64,000 nucleotides of DNA from positions 124,001-188,000 of the forward strand of contig CAVWFN010000008.1 in NCBI GenBank assembly GCA_963754285.1. Direction: 5' to 3'. The notes under the pieces were generated by a model, which did no database searches, had not been told where the DNA came from, and saw only the letters and a program-made list of their open reading frames with translations. Of this stretch, positions 53,700-61,639 are shown one piece after another (the stretch's first letter is position 1; each line of letters starts with the position of its first letter). The DNA is from RYN-133 sp963754285 (GTDB taxonomy: Bacteria; Actinomycetota; Actinomycetes; Mycobacteriales; Jatrophihabitantaceae). A program made the translations under genes and the position numbers.

Positions 53700-54062
53700 A
53701 TGAGACTGAGCACAGTGAACATCGGAGCACCCGACCCGGCGGCGCTCGCGCGCTTCTACGAGCGGCTGCTCGGCTGGGCGATCGGGCACGAGGAACCCGG
53801 CTTCGTGATCGTGCGCGACCCGGACGGGGGCGTCGCGCTGTCGTTCCAGCAGGAGGACGGCTACGTCGCGCCGGTGTGGCCGGCCGGACCGGGCGATCAG
53901 CAGATGCAGCTGCACCTCGAGATCGCGGTGCGTGATCTCGACGGCGAAGTTGCGCACGCCCTCGAATGCGGCGCGACCCTCGCGCAGTTCCAGCCACAGG
54001 ACAACGTGCGCGTGTGCCTCGACCCGGCCGGGCACCCGTTCTGCCTCTGGCTGGAGCGTTAG
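53700..54062 (+). CDS. VOC-family (glyoxalase/dioxygenase-fold) protein
   Basis: 120 residues, one VOC unit: STVNIGAPDPAALARFYERLLGWAIGHEEPGFVIVRDP, then LHLEIAVRDLDGEVAHALECGATLA and CLDPAGHPFCLWLER. The His and Glu metal positions are recognisable (H in LHLEI and the C-terminal LWLE). Function unassigned; many such proteins bind small ligands or metals. ATG 53700 has GAGGAGG about 10 nt upstream. Its stop overlaps the convergent CCSFF gene by 4 nt. Confidence 0.87.
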   Translation: MRLSTVNIGAPDPAALARFYERLLGWAIGHEEPGFVIVRDPDGGVALSFQQEDGYVAPVWPAGPGDQQMQLHLEIAVRDLDGEVAHALECGATLAQFQPQDNVRVCLDPAGHPFCLWLER

Positions 54063-54364
54063 AGCCGACCCTCCATGCCGTCGAGCACACTGCGGTAGTC
54101 GTCGGGAACCACGATGTCGAGCACGACGACATCGCCTTCGTCGCGCACGGTGAACGTGAAGAACGAACAACACTGCGTCTCGCGCTCGGTGAGGTCACGA
54201 ACCGCGTCGGCACACCCAGACCGCAGGCGCAGTTCCAGACGGGTTGCGCTGTGCCGCGCGGACGAGACGACCCGGCTCGTGAACAGCTCGTCGAATTCAG
54301 CGATCCGGATCGGCTGCTCTTCGGTGGGCAATGTGCAGGCGTCGGGCACCCGGGCCGAGGTCAT
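54059..54364 (-). CDS. Small conserved hypothetical protein with CCSFF motif
   Basis: 101 residues; family not named. The pattern CTLPTEEQPIRIAEFDELF, then RDLTERETQCCSFFTFTVRDEGDVVVLDIVVPDDY recurs in actinobacterial small proteins. The adjacent cysteines in TQCCSFF may bind metal or be redox-active (speculative). ATG 54364 overlaps the upstream stop as ATGA, so it is translationally coupled to the cysteine-peptidase-like gene. Confidence 0.72.
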   Translation of the reverse strand: MTSARVPDACTLPTEEQPIRIAEFDELFTSRVVSSARHSATRLELRLRSGCADAVRDLTERETQCCSFFTFTVRDEGDVVVLDIVVPDDYRSVLDGMEGRL

Positions 54365-55107
54365 GCGTCCAGGCTAGGTCGCCCGGGCTCGTTCTGCGTC
54401 TGTTCCGGCGGCAGCTGCACGGGTGGGGCGTTGAGCGCAGCGCTCGGCGTGCAGTGCGTGTAGCGCTGAACGAACGCGCCGAAGGTGTTCTCATCCGACG
54501 CGGGGTCGACGACAGCGCCACCGACTGCGTACTCGACGCCCGGCGAGCCCGTCGTCGAGAACGACAGCGTGACATCGTCGCGGTCGTGATGGTTCGGATC
54601 GCCGACCGCGAGCGTCACTCGTCCGCCGTCGTCCTCGTCGTAGCCGTAGGTGAGCACCTGATGGTTCTTGCCGAGGTCGCCGGGCGAGAACGACCGCACG
54701 CGAATCAGGCCGAGGCAGACGAGTTGGCCGGCGTCGAGCGCCGGCTGGATGTCCGTCCACTGCCGCACGGTCTCTTCGCCCTGGTCACGGATCGGCAGCT
54801 GGTAGGCGTAGAACTTCGCCACGCCCGCCGGGATGTCGAAGCTGTCGAACAGTCGCCGGGTGATGTAGTCGTAGAGCGGCGAGTGCAGTGCCGGGTTGGT
54901 CGTCGTGGCCGGGATCGGCTCGCCGGCCTCGAAGAAATCCCGTACCGCGAACGCCATGCCGCCGCACAACCCGCCGGCCGCATCGCCGACCTCGATCGGC
55001 CCGGTCGGGAACGGGATCGTCAGCGTCGGCTCACGCGGCCAGCTGTTGCCGAAGTGGAATCCGTTGGTGCTCGGCAGGAATCCGGGCACTCGAACCGTTT
55101 GTGCCAT
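54361..55107 (-). CDS. Papain-like cysteine peptidase-fold protein (putative)
   Basis: 248 residues, unnamed family. The N-terminus MAQTVRVPGFLPSTNGFHFGNSWP is followed by DAAGGLCGGMAFAVRDFFEAG, where C48 could be a nucleophile; NHQVLTYGYDEDD supplies H149 and LAVGDPNHHDRDD supplies D170/N172, the C-H-D/N order of papain-like and C39-like folds. No signal peptide. ATG 55107 taken as start because the conserved text begins there. Coupled to the CCSFF gene downstream. Enzyme activity is inferred from residue order only. Confidence 0.7.
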   Translation of the reverse strand: MAQTVRVPGFLPSTNGFHFGNSWPREPTLTIPFPTGPIEVGDAAGGLCGGMAFAVRDFFEAGEPIPATTTNPALHSPLYDYITRRLFDSFDIPAGVAKFYAYQLPIRDQGEETVRQWTDIQPALDAGQLVCLGLIRVRSFSPGDLGKNHQVLTYGYDEDDGGRVTLAVGDPNHHDRDDVTLSFSTTGSPGVEYAVGGAVVDPASDENTFGAFVQRYTHCTPSAALNAPPVQLPPEQTQNEPGRPSLDA

Positions 55108-55164
55108 GAGAACACCCCCCACAACCGTGGAGTCATCGTAGGACCGGCAGATACCGCTTGCGTC

Positions 55165-55500
55165 GTGCGCGATGCTGGACGTGTGCACGTCGCCGACGGG
55201 GACGAGACCAGGATCGACACGGGACGCAGCTATCGCAGTGGCGATCCCGTGGTCGTCCACGTCCGCCACCGGGGCCCGCGCTACGTCCTCAGCGACGACG
55301 GCGCCGCGCTAGATCGTGCGGGCAAGCGTCCCGGCTGGTTCGATGTGGCCCAGCACGTCGTCGCAGCCGACGGATTCAACATCAACCGCCGCGGAACGGT
55401 GTTCGTCCCCGCGGTCGAGGGCCGCGACCTCGACGAGCTGTGCAGCCGCCTCGGCGACGCGTCGCGCCGGGTCTATCTGGCTGTGCTCGAACTCGGCTGA
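55165..55500 (+). CDS. Small hypothetical protein, DUF1828-like
   Basis: 111 residues. The text VADGDETRIDTGRSYRSGDPVVVHVRHRGPRYVLSDDGAALDRAG resembles the start of DUF1828-type proteins, which have a short beta-rich region with an LTDDG-like turn; the rest is GWFDVAQHVVAADGFNINRRGTVFVPAVEGRDLDELC. Assignment is tentative. Start could be GTG 55165 or GTG 55183. Its last 28 bp overlap the convergent methyltransferase gene. Confidence 0.55.
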   Translation: MRDAGRVHVADGDETRIDTGRSYRSGDPVVVHVRHRGPRYVLSDDGAALDRAGKRPGWFDVAQHVVAADGFNINRRGTVFVPAVEGRDLDELCSRLGDASRRVYLAVLELG

Positions 55501-56246
55501 CGCACTGCTTCGATGAGGTGCCGGGTCGAGTGCGCGACGAACACACCGTCCGCGCGAATGAGCGCGTCGAGCCGTCGCAGTGTTGCCGCGTAGCGGTCGA
55601 CGGTGAAGTCCGGCACCCACCACACGCACTTGCGCAGGACGTAGACGACCGCGCCGACGTCGTAGAACTCCATGCGGCAGCGGGCTGTCTGCAGGTCGAC
55701 CACCGTGAGGCCGGCCTCCGCGGCCGCGCGGGATTCGACGTAGGGGTCTCGGCCGTCGTCGGCAGCGGGGTACGGGCCGATGAAGTATTCGATGAGTTCG
55801 ACCGCCGAGGCCGAGCCGACGTGCTGCGCGAGGTAGGTCCCGCCGGGCACGAGCACCCGCGCGATCTCGCCCCAGTCGGCGGCAACCGGGTGCCGGCTCG
55901 TGACGAGATCGAAGCTCGCGTCGGCGAACGGCAGCGGCGCACCCGGCTCTGCTGCGACGACCTCGACACCGCGCGGCTCGAGACGAGCCCGGGCGAGCGC
56001 GAGGTTCGGGGCCCACGTCTCGGTGACGGTCATGCGCGCGGGCAGGTGCGGCAGCTCGGCAATGATCTCGCCGCCGCCGGTGTCGAGGTCGAGGGCGGAC
56101 GTGGCCTGCGGGACCCGCTCGGCGAGCAGGCGCGAGTAGCCCCAGGGCGGACGCTGCTCGGTCGCGCGCCCGTCGAGCCAGCTGAAGTCCCATCCCGAGA
56201 CGTCGACGGCCGCGGCCTGGGCCACGAGGTCGTCGAAGGTGCGCAC
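55473..56246 (-). CDS. SAM-dependent methyltransferase-like protein
   Basis: 257 residues. ALDLDTGGGEIIAELP takes the place of the SAM motif I (DxGxGxG), followed by VTETWAPNLALARARLEPRGVEVV, LPFADASFDLVTSRHPV (motif IV) and IARVLVPGGTYLAQHVG. This is the type related to RlmA/ubiquinone methyltransferases, found singly in actinobacteria. GTG 56246 chosen because RTFDDLVAQAAAVDVSGWDFSW is the family beginning. Substrate unknown. Confidence 0.82.
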   Translation of the reverse strand: MRTFDDLVAQAAAVDVSGWDFSWLDGRATEQRPPWGYSRLLAERVPQATSALDLDTGGGEIIAELPHLPARMTVTETWAPNLALARARLEPRGVEVVAAEPGAPLPFADASFDLVTSRHPVAADWGEIARVLVPGGTYLAQHVGSASAVELIEYFIGPYPAADDGRDPYVESRAAAEAGLTVVDLQTARCRMEFYDVGAVVYVLRKCVWWVPDFTVDRYAATLRRLDALIRADGVFVAHSTRHLIEAVRQPSSSTAR

Positions 56247-56369
56247 GCACCAAGACTGCCAACTCTTGCCGCAGAATTCCTTCAGATAATTCGCCGACCG
56301 GCGTCGGATCGGGACGAGCACGTTCGTAGCAACGGTGAGTGCCACACCGAATCGAGGAGATGATCTGCA

Positions 56370-56693
56370 GTGCAGTACCTGGTTTCCGTCATCGCGGACG
56401 AACAAGACCTGGCGACCGACGACGAGATGACTGCCATCGACGCCTACAACGACCGGCTGATCGCCGATGGTCACTGGGTGTTCGCCGGTGGCCTCGCCGG
56501 GCCCGACTCGGCCACCGTCATCGACAACCGGGGCACCGAGCCGATCGTCACCGACGGTCCGTTCGTCGAGTCCAAGGAGCATCTCGCCGGCTTCTGGATC
56601 ATGGAAGCAGCTGATCTGGACGCCGTCCTCGAGCTCGCTACCCAGGGGTCCAAGGCGTGCAACCGCAAGGTCGAGGTGCGCCCGTTCCTGTGA
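56370..56693 (+). CDS. DGPF-domain (YCII-related) protein, partner of second ECF42
   Basis: 107 residues: QYLVSVIADEQDLATDDEMTAIDAYNDRLIADGHWVFAGGL, then IVTDGPFVESKEHLAGFWIMEAADLDAVLELA and KVEVRPFL. This is the compact DGPF form without the C-terminal extension of the protein at 43003-43419. GTG 56370 with GAGGAG 11 nt upstream. It overlaps the ECF42 gene as GTGA, implying coupled translation. I see no clear TGTCGA promoter in its 123-bp upstream gap. Confidence 0.91.
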   Translation: MQYLVSVIADEQDLATDDEMTAIDAYNDRLIADGHWVFAGGLAGPDSATVIDNRGTEPIVTDGPFVESKEHLAGFWIMEAADLDAVLELATQGSKACNRKVEVRPFL

Positions 56694-57982
56694 GCGACGT
56701 CGACGTCACGGCCGCGATCACCGACGCGCACCACGAGCAGTGGGGACGGGTGGTCGCGGCGATGACCCGGCGCTTCGGCGACCTCGACGTCGCCGAGGAG
56801 GCGGCGGCCGAAGCGTTCGCCACCGCCGTCGCGCGGTGGCCGTGCGACGGCGTCCCACCGAATCCCGGCGGCTGGCTCATGACGACGGCGACTCGCAAGG
56901 CCATCGACCGACTCCGGCGCGAGGCCGCACGCGCGCACAAGCACGAGGAGGCCGTGTTGTTGGCCGACAATGCTGCACCGTCCGAGACAACCGGTGCCGT
57001 CGACGACGACCGGCTCCGGTTGATCTTCACGTGCTGCCATCCGGCGCTGGCGCTGCAGACCCGGGTGGCGCTGACGCTGCGGCTGGTGGCCGGGTTGACC
57101 GTCGCCGAGATCGCCCGGGCTTTCCTCGTCCAAGAGACCGCGATGGGGCAACGGATCACGCGAGCGAAGGCGAAGATCAAGGCGGCGGCCATCCCCTATC
57201 GGGTGCCGTCGGAGAAGGATCTTCCGCAGCGCGTTTCGGGTGTCCTCGCCGTCATCTACCTCGTCTTCAACGAGGGTTATCTTGCGTCGGGCCCCGACAG
57301 CGATCCGGTCCGTCGCGACCTGAGCGCCGAAGCGATCCGGCTGGCTCGAGTGCTGCATTCGCTCATGCCGGACGACGGCGAGGTGACCGGGCTGCTGGCG
57401 TTGATGCTTCTCACCGAGGCACGCCGCGAGGCGCGGGTGTCGGCGGGTCGGCTGGTCACGCTCGCCGAACAGGACCGCACGACCTGGGACGTCGCATCGA
57501 TCGGCGAGGGTCGCGCGTTGGTGCGCGAACGGCTCGCCGCGGCAGCCGCCGGGCAGGCTCCTGGCCGGTACCAGATCCTTGCCGCGATCAACGCGGTCCA
57601 CACGTCGGCGCGCGACATCCGCGCGACCGACTGGTCGCAGATCGTCGCGCTCTACGACCAGCTCGTCCGCATCGACCGGTCACCGATCGTCGCGCTCAAC
57701 CGGGCCATCGCGATCGGTGAGCTGGACGGCCCGGAGGTGGCGCTCGCAACCGTCGAGGGGCTCGAGCAAACGCTCGAGGGCTACCACGCGTTCCATGCGA
57801 CCCGCGCCGACCTGCTGCGGCGCCTCGGGCGGGCTGCCGACTCGCGCGCGGCGTACGAGCGGGCCATCGAGCTGGCCACCAACACGGCGGAGATCGCGTA
57901 TCTGACGGACCGGCGCGACGAGGTGGGCAGGTCCGCCGGAGAGCGTATTGCATATATCGAACACGTCTTCGATACTGAATGA
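56690..57982 (+). CDS. ECF42-group sigma factor with C-terminal TPR-like domain (second)
   Basis: 430 residues. Region 2 (DVAEEAAAEAFATAVARWPCDGVPPNPGGWLMTTATRKAIDRLRRE), region 4 (RVALTLRLVAGLTVAEIARAFLVQE) and a TPR-like second half (VIYLVFNEGYLASGPDSDPVRRDL, QIVALYDQLVRIDRSPIVALNRAIAIGELDGP, RAAYERAIELATNTAEIAYL) match ECF42. It differs enough from the 41752-42987 protein not to be a recent duplicate. Start GTG 56690. Its last 12 codons contain the LexA box of imuB, so the 3' coding sequence doubles as a promoter. Confidence 0.93.
   Translation: MSDVDVTAAITDAHHEQWGRVVAAMTRRFGDLDVAEEAAAEAFATAVARWPCDGVPPNPGGWLMTTATRKAIDRLRREAARAHKHEEAVLLADNAAPSETTGAVDDDRLRLIFTCCHPALALQTRVALTLRLVAGLTVAEIARAFLVQETAMGQRITRAKAKIKAAAIPYRVPSEKDLPQRVSGVLAVIYLVFNEGYLASGPDSDPVRRDLSAEAIRLARVLHSLMPDDGEVTGLLALMLLTEARREARVSAGRLVTLAEQDRTTWDVASIGEGRALVRERLAAAAAGQAPGRYQILAAINAVHTSARDIRATDWSQIVALYDQLVRIDRSPIVALNRAIAIGELDGPEVALATVEGLEQTLEGYHAFHATRADLLRRLGRAADSRAAYERAIELATNTAEIAYLTDRRDEVGRSAGERIAYIEHVFDTE
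57948..57976 (+). promoter_or_regulatory. LexA-boxed promoter of imuB
   Basis: TTGCAT (57948-57953), 17 nt, GATACT (57971-57976). A SOS box TCGAAC-ACGT-CTTCGA lies at 57957-57972, one mismatch from the TCGAAC-N4-GTTCGA consensus. GTG 57983 is 6 nt after the -10. Every distance equals that at 40274-40309. The element lies inside the end of the ECF42 gene. Confidence 0.85.
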
Positions 57983-59545
57983 GTGACCGCAGCACCGCCT
58001 CGCATGATCGCGGTGTGGTGTCCGGACTGGCCCGTGACAACCGTCCGGCTCGAGGCGGGGTTGGCCGCTGACGCACCGATCGCGGTGCTGTTCGGCAACA
58101 CGGTCGTGGCGTGCTCGCACGTGGCCCGCTCGGCCGGGGTACGACGCGGGCTGCGCCGGCGAGAGGCCCAGGCCCGCTGCCCCGACCTCGCCGTGCTGGC
58201 ACGCAACGAGTCGGCCGAGGCTCGCCTGTTCGAACCGGTGGTGGCCGGGCTCGAATCGATCGCGCCTGGTGTCGAGATCACCCGGCCCGGCCTGGCCGCG
58301 ATCAACGTGCGCGGCCCGACGCGATACTTCGGCGGCGAGACCGGTGTGGTGCATGCACTGTCGCGGGCAGTGATGGGGCTGCCGCAGCTCGGCGGCGCCG
58401 ACGTGTTGATCGGGATCGCCGACGGCGCGTTCGCGGCCGAGCAGTCGGCGCGGCGCGGCGTGATCGTCGATCCCGGCGCCTCGGCGGCGTTCCTGGCCGA
58501 CCTGCCGATCGAGACCCTCGACCCGTTCGGAACCTCGACGCTGGTCGATCTGTTGCGGCGGCTGGGCATCCACACCCTCGGCGGGTTCGCGGCTCTGTCG
58601 GCGCGTGACGTGCTCGCCCGGTTCGGGCCGTCCGGCGCGTGGGCGCACCGCCAGGCCGGCGGTGCCGACGATCGTCCGGTGGCGGCCCGGCGGCCGCCCG
58701 CCGAGTTCGAAGTGACCCTCGATCTGGAACCTCCGGTCGACCGGGTCGACACGGTGGCTTTCAGCGCGCGCAGTTCGGCCGAACAGTTCGTCGGTGATCT
58801 GGGCGCGCACGGGTTGGCCTGCACCTGTCTCGAATTGCAGGTGCTGTCCGAGAACGGCGAGGAAACCGTGCGCCGCTGGCGGCACGCCGGCGTGCTCGGT
58901 GCCGTCGACGTGCTCGATCGGGTGCGCTGGCAACTGGAGGGTTGGCTGTCGCGTACCGATCGTCCGACCGGTGGCATCACCCGGCTACGGCTCGTCCCGA
59001 TCGAGGCGGTGCCGACCGGAGCACACCAGCAATCGTTGTGGGGCGGTTCGGGCGCTGAAGACGAGCGCGCGCATCGCGCGCTGGCGCGAGTGCAGACGCT
59101 GTTGGGGCACGGCTCGGTGCTCGCACCGGTGCTCGACGGTGGACGCGATCCGGCTCAGCGCACGCGGTTGGTGCCGTGGGGCGACGAGCCGGTGGCGATG
59201 CGCTCTCCCGAGCAGCCATGGCCGGGTGCGCTGCCGGCACCGGCGCCGTCGGTGCTGCTCGATCCGCCGCGCGCGGCACAACTGCTCGACGCCGGCGGGC
59301 GCACCGTCGTGGTGACCGTGCGCGGTGCGATGCCCGCTCCCCCGGCGTTGTTCGCGATCGGCGACGAGAAGCCGGTCGCGGTCTCGTCCTGGGCCGGGCC
59401 GTGGCCGGTCGACGAACGATGGTGGTCGGCGTCGGCCGCGCGGCAGGTGGTGCGCTGCCAGGTGGTGGACGTACGTGGACGTGCCTACCTGGTCAGCGGC
59501 ACCATGCCCGCTGGTTCGTGGACGGTCGACGCGGTTTATGACTAG
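57983..59545 (+). CDS. imuB: ImuB, catalytically inactive Y-family polymerase homologue
   Basis: 520 residues. The N-terminal Y-family-like part reads RMIAVWCPDWPVTTVRLEAG, SHVARSAGVRRGLRRREAQARCPDL and NVRGPTRYFGGETGVVHAL; the paired catalytic acids of true Y polymerases are not present. A clamp-binding-like motif QQSLW follows the little-finger-like domain. In mycobacteria ImuB bridges DnaE2 and the beta clamp. GTG 57983 directly follows the ECF42 stop but has its own SOS promoter. No dnaE2 or imuA' is adjacent. Confidence 0.93.
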   Translation: MTAAPPRMIAVWCPDWPVTTVRLEAGLAADAPIAVLFGNTVVACSHVARSAGVRRGLRRREAQARCPDLAVLARNESAEARLFEPVVAGLESIAPGVEITRPGLAAINVRGPTRYFGGETGVVHALSRAVMGLPQLGGADVLIGIADGAFAAEQSARRGVIVDPGASAAFLADLPIETLDPFGTSTLVDLLRRLGIHTLGGFAALSARDVLARFGPSGAWAHRQAGGADDRPVAARRPPAEFEVTLDLEPPVDRVDTVAFSARSSAEQFVGDLGAHGLACTCLELQVLSENGEETVRRWRHAGVLGAVDVLDRVRWQLEGWLSRTDRPTGGITRLRLVPIEAVPTGAHQQSLWGGSGAEDERAHRALARVQTLLGHGSVLAPVLDGGRDPAQRTRLVPWGDEPVAMRSPEQPWPGALPAPAPSVLLDPPRAAQLLDAGGRTVVVTVRGAMPAPPALFAIGDEKPVAVSSWAGPWPVDERWWSASAARQVVRCQVVDVRGRAYLVSGTMPAGSWTVDAVYD

Positions 59546-59549
59546 CGGG

Positions 59550-59678
59550 TCAGCGGCGTGCTCGCCGCTCGGCGCGCTGCACACGAGCCAGACTGGCTCG
59601 CTCGGCGCGCTCTGCGCGCTTGCGCCTGTCGGATCGGTGCGCCGCATCGATGGCGGACACGATGGTCGGTGGCAACAT
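59550..59678 (-). CDS. 42-residue basic small protein (b)
   Basis: ATG 59678 with GGGGGAG 5 nt upstream. 42 residues: begins MLPPTIVSAIDAAHRSDRRK and continues with an Arg/Ala/Glu-rich helix ending RRARR. Strongly basic and probably helical, suggesting nucleic-acid or membrane contact. It is the second of a tandem pair of equal length (with 59746-59874); a TGACGTG...CACGTCA inverted repeat (59694-59723) lies between them. Its stop is 4 nt from the convergent imuB stop. Not a recognised family. Confidence 0.6.
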   Translation of the reverse strand: MLPPTIVSAIDAAHRSDRRKRAERAERASLARVQRAERRARR

Positions 59679-59745
59679 GACAACTCCCCCTGGTGACGTG
59701 TTCCGTCATTCAGGAGCACGTCACACGCCGGCTGATACCGGCTGG

Positions 59746-59874
59746 TTATTCGGACGAGGAACCGGCGCCTCGGTGGCGCCGCTCGGAGTGCTTGCGCCGC
59801 GGGTTACGGCGGGCGAGCGCACGCAGTTCGGACTGGCGTGCGTGAACGAGTTCGGCGGTGGCGGTGGGAATCAT
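59746..59874 (-). CDS. 42-residue basic small protein (a)
   Basis: ATG 59874 with GAGGAG 6 nt upstream. 42 residues: MIPTATAELVHARQSELRAL followed by ARRNPRRKHSERRHRGAGSSSE. Basic, with a helical first half and a disordered serine tail. It has the same length as protein (b) and the same M-(I/L)-P start, so the two are likely paralogues. The upstream gap holds two palindromes, CCTAACTTAGG and CCCTTAAGGG. Confidence 0.6.
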   Translation of the reverse strand: MIPTATAELVHARQSELRALARRNPRRKHSERRHRGAGSSSE

Positions 59875-59911
59875 GGCTAGCTCCTCGGTGGCGTCGTTGA
59901 TGGACTCGACG

Positions 59912-59981
59912 CTAAGGAGCTAAGGGGCCCTGCCGCCTCGGGAGAATCACCTAACTTAGGCCTCGCCCGACCCCTTAAGGG
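59912..59981. other. Palindrome-rich upstream region of the small ORFs
   Basis: The gap 59875-60211 has no gene. It holds direct CTAAGG repeats (59912-59925), the palindromes CCTAACTTAGG (59950-59960) and CCCTTAAGGG (59972-59981), and further on double palindrome C. The first palindrome recalls one half of a DtxR/IdeR iron box, but the partner half is missing. Confidence 0.45.
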
Positions 59982-60048
59982 TGGACGAAATGCGGACAAA
60001 TTGCCCGAGGCTTCACGTCCTTGCGGCAGAGCGACCGAGCACCGTTCA

Positions 60049-60114
60049 CGAGTGGTCAGTTACGCGTCGAGTGGTCAGTTATTCGTGACCACTCGAAGGA
60101 TTAATGACCACTCG
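60049..60114. repeat. Double-arm intergenic palindrome C
   Basis: Direct copies of CGAGTGGTCAGTTA (60049-60062 and 60068-60081; period 19) are followed by inverted TGACCACTCG copies (60086-60095 and about 60105-60114; period about 20). The arm core AGTGGTCAGTT is the same as in element B. It lies directly upstream of DUF222 repeat copy 2. Confidence 0.85.
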
Positions 60115-60121
60115 CCGAGAA

Positions 60122-61583
60122 GCGGCCGCGGGTGCGAATCCCTATACATTTCTGCGGATTCTCGTCTCACAGCTCTGGTGTTTCTTCCTCGGAAGAGATA
60201 GAATCGAACATGTGAGCGCAGCATCGTTGACCGGCACGGCAGTGCTGGATCGGCTGCGCGAACTGGAGGCTTCGAAGCAGTCGATCGAGGTCGAACAGCT
60301 GAGCCTGATCGCGCAGGTCGAGGCGGAGGGGCTCGCGTTCGATCTGGGGGCGAAGAACACGGCGGTGTTGCTCCGTGACGCGCTCAAGATCGGTGCGCGC
60401 GATGCGGCCGGTCGGGTGCGGCTGGCGGCGGCGGTGACGCCGCGGCGCACGCTGACCGGCGAGACGGTCGAAGCGCAGCATCCGCAGACCGCGGCCGCGC
60501 TGGCCGAGGGTGCGATCTCGACCCGGGCCGCGGCCACCGTCGTGGCGATGACGGACAAGATCGACGACCTGCTCGCCGACCAGTCAGCACCACTGTATCG
60601 AGAGCGCGCTGCTCGACTTCGCCCGTGACCACGACCCGGACCTGCTGGCCCGCTTCGCCAACGGTCTGTACGCCCGGGTCGATCAGGACGGGGCGTTTCG
60701 TGACATCGAGGCGGCGCACCGGCGCCGCACACTGTCGCTGCGCCGGCGTGCGGACGGGTCAGCCTCGATCGCCGGCGAACTGACCTGCGAGGCAGCCGAG
60801 TACCTCGAGACCCTGTTCGACACCCTCGGCAAGCCACACACCGGCCCGGACGGTGAGCGTGACCCGCGCACCCCCGGTCAGCGGCGCCATGACGCGCTGC
60901 TCGGCGCCTTCAAGATTCTTTTCTCCTCCGGCTCGCTGCCGACAGCGAACGGCTGCGCCACCACCCTGGTGCTGACCGCGACCGTGGGCGAGTTCGCCGA
61001 CGGCACCGGCATCGTCCACACCGCACACGGTTACGCGGTCCCGACCACGGTCGCCGACCGGTGGCTCGACCCCAAAGCCAAAGCGATCCTGGTGCTGCTC
61101 TCGAAAACCAAGTCGCATCGTCGCGTATTCCGATCAGCACCGGTTGTTCACCGAACAACAACGCCTAGCCATGTTCGCCCGGGACAAAGGCTGCTCCTAC
61201 CCGGGCTGTGATGCGCCCTTGTCGTGGACCCAGGCTCATCACGTGACGGATTTTGCCAAGACCAAACGCACCCGCGTCGACGACGGCACCCTGGTCTGCC
61301 GGCAGAACCACGCCCTGTTCGAACAAATGGGCTGGGCCTCGATCATGCTCAACGACCTACCCCACTGGGTCCCGCCTGCCTGGGTCGACCCGGCACAGAA
61401 ACCCAGACGCAACACCATGCACGACTACACCCGCACACATCCCGGCGGCTGAAGCATGCCTTCCAGCGCACCGCACCTACCAGCGAGGACTCCCCGGCTT
61501 CGGGACTTCGTCCCGACCGGACCGAACGAAGCGCAACTCGACTACCGCGGTACTCCCGTCGCTGCGCCTTTGGTCGTGTCTCT
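60122..61583 (+). repeat. REP13E12-like repeat, copy 2
   Basis: Inverted partner of 13363-14832, about 45 kb away. Similarity covers about 80 bp of upstream flank (TTTCTGCGGATTCTCG, GAAGAGATAGAATCG), the whole DUF222-HNH frame, and about 130 bp downstream through ACTACCGCGGTACTCCCGTC. It ends abruptly near GTGTCTC at 61577-61583. Confidence 0.85.
60212..61452 (+). pseudogene. DUF222/HNH endonuclease domain protein (13E12 family), two frameshifts
   Basis: GTG 60212 opens SAASLTGTAVLDRLREL and reads DUF222 to ADQSAPLY; an extra base near 60600 (TATCGAG against TACGAG in copy 1) shifts the frame, which continues LLDFARDHDPDLLARFANGL and SIAGELTCEAAEYL; a second extra base near 61116 shifts again to the HNH part (CSYPGCDAPLSWTQAHHVTDF, LVCRQNHALFEQMGW). 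Both indels are absent from copy 1. TAGAAT at 60199-60204 is 7 nt before the GTG. Confidence 0.87.
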
Positions 61584-61639
61584 CACGTTCCAGCGTGGCG
61601 CTGGAAGTGGCTGGGATTCGTGGGTAGTGGGCACTGCAG

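Noticed and set aside
59950..59968. DtxR/IdeR iron box upstream of the small ORFs
   Set aside because: Only the half TTAGG/CCTAA arrangement fits; the full 19-bp consensus is matched poorly.
60200..60220. LexA box at the start of the DUF222 repeats (TCGAACATGT)
   Set aside because: Only the left half TCGAAC is present; the right half reads GAGCGC, so it is not a SOS box.
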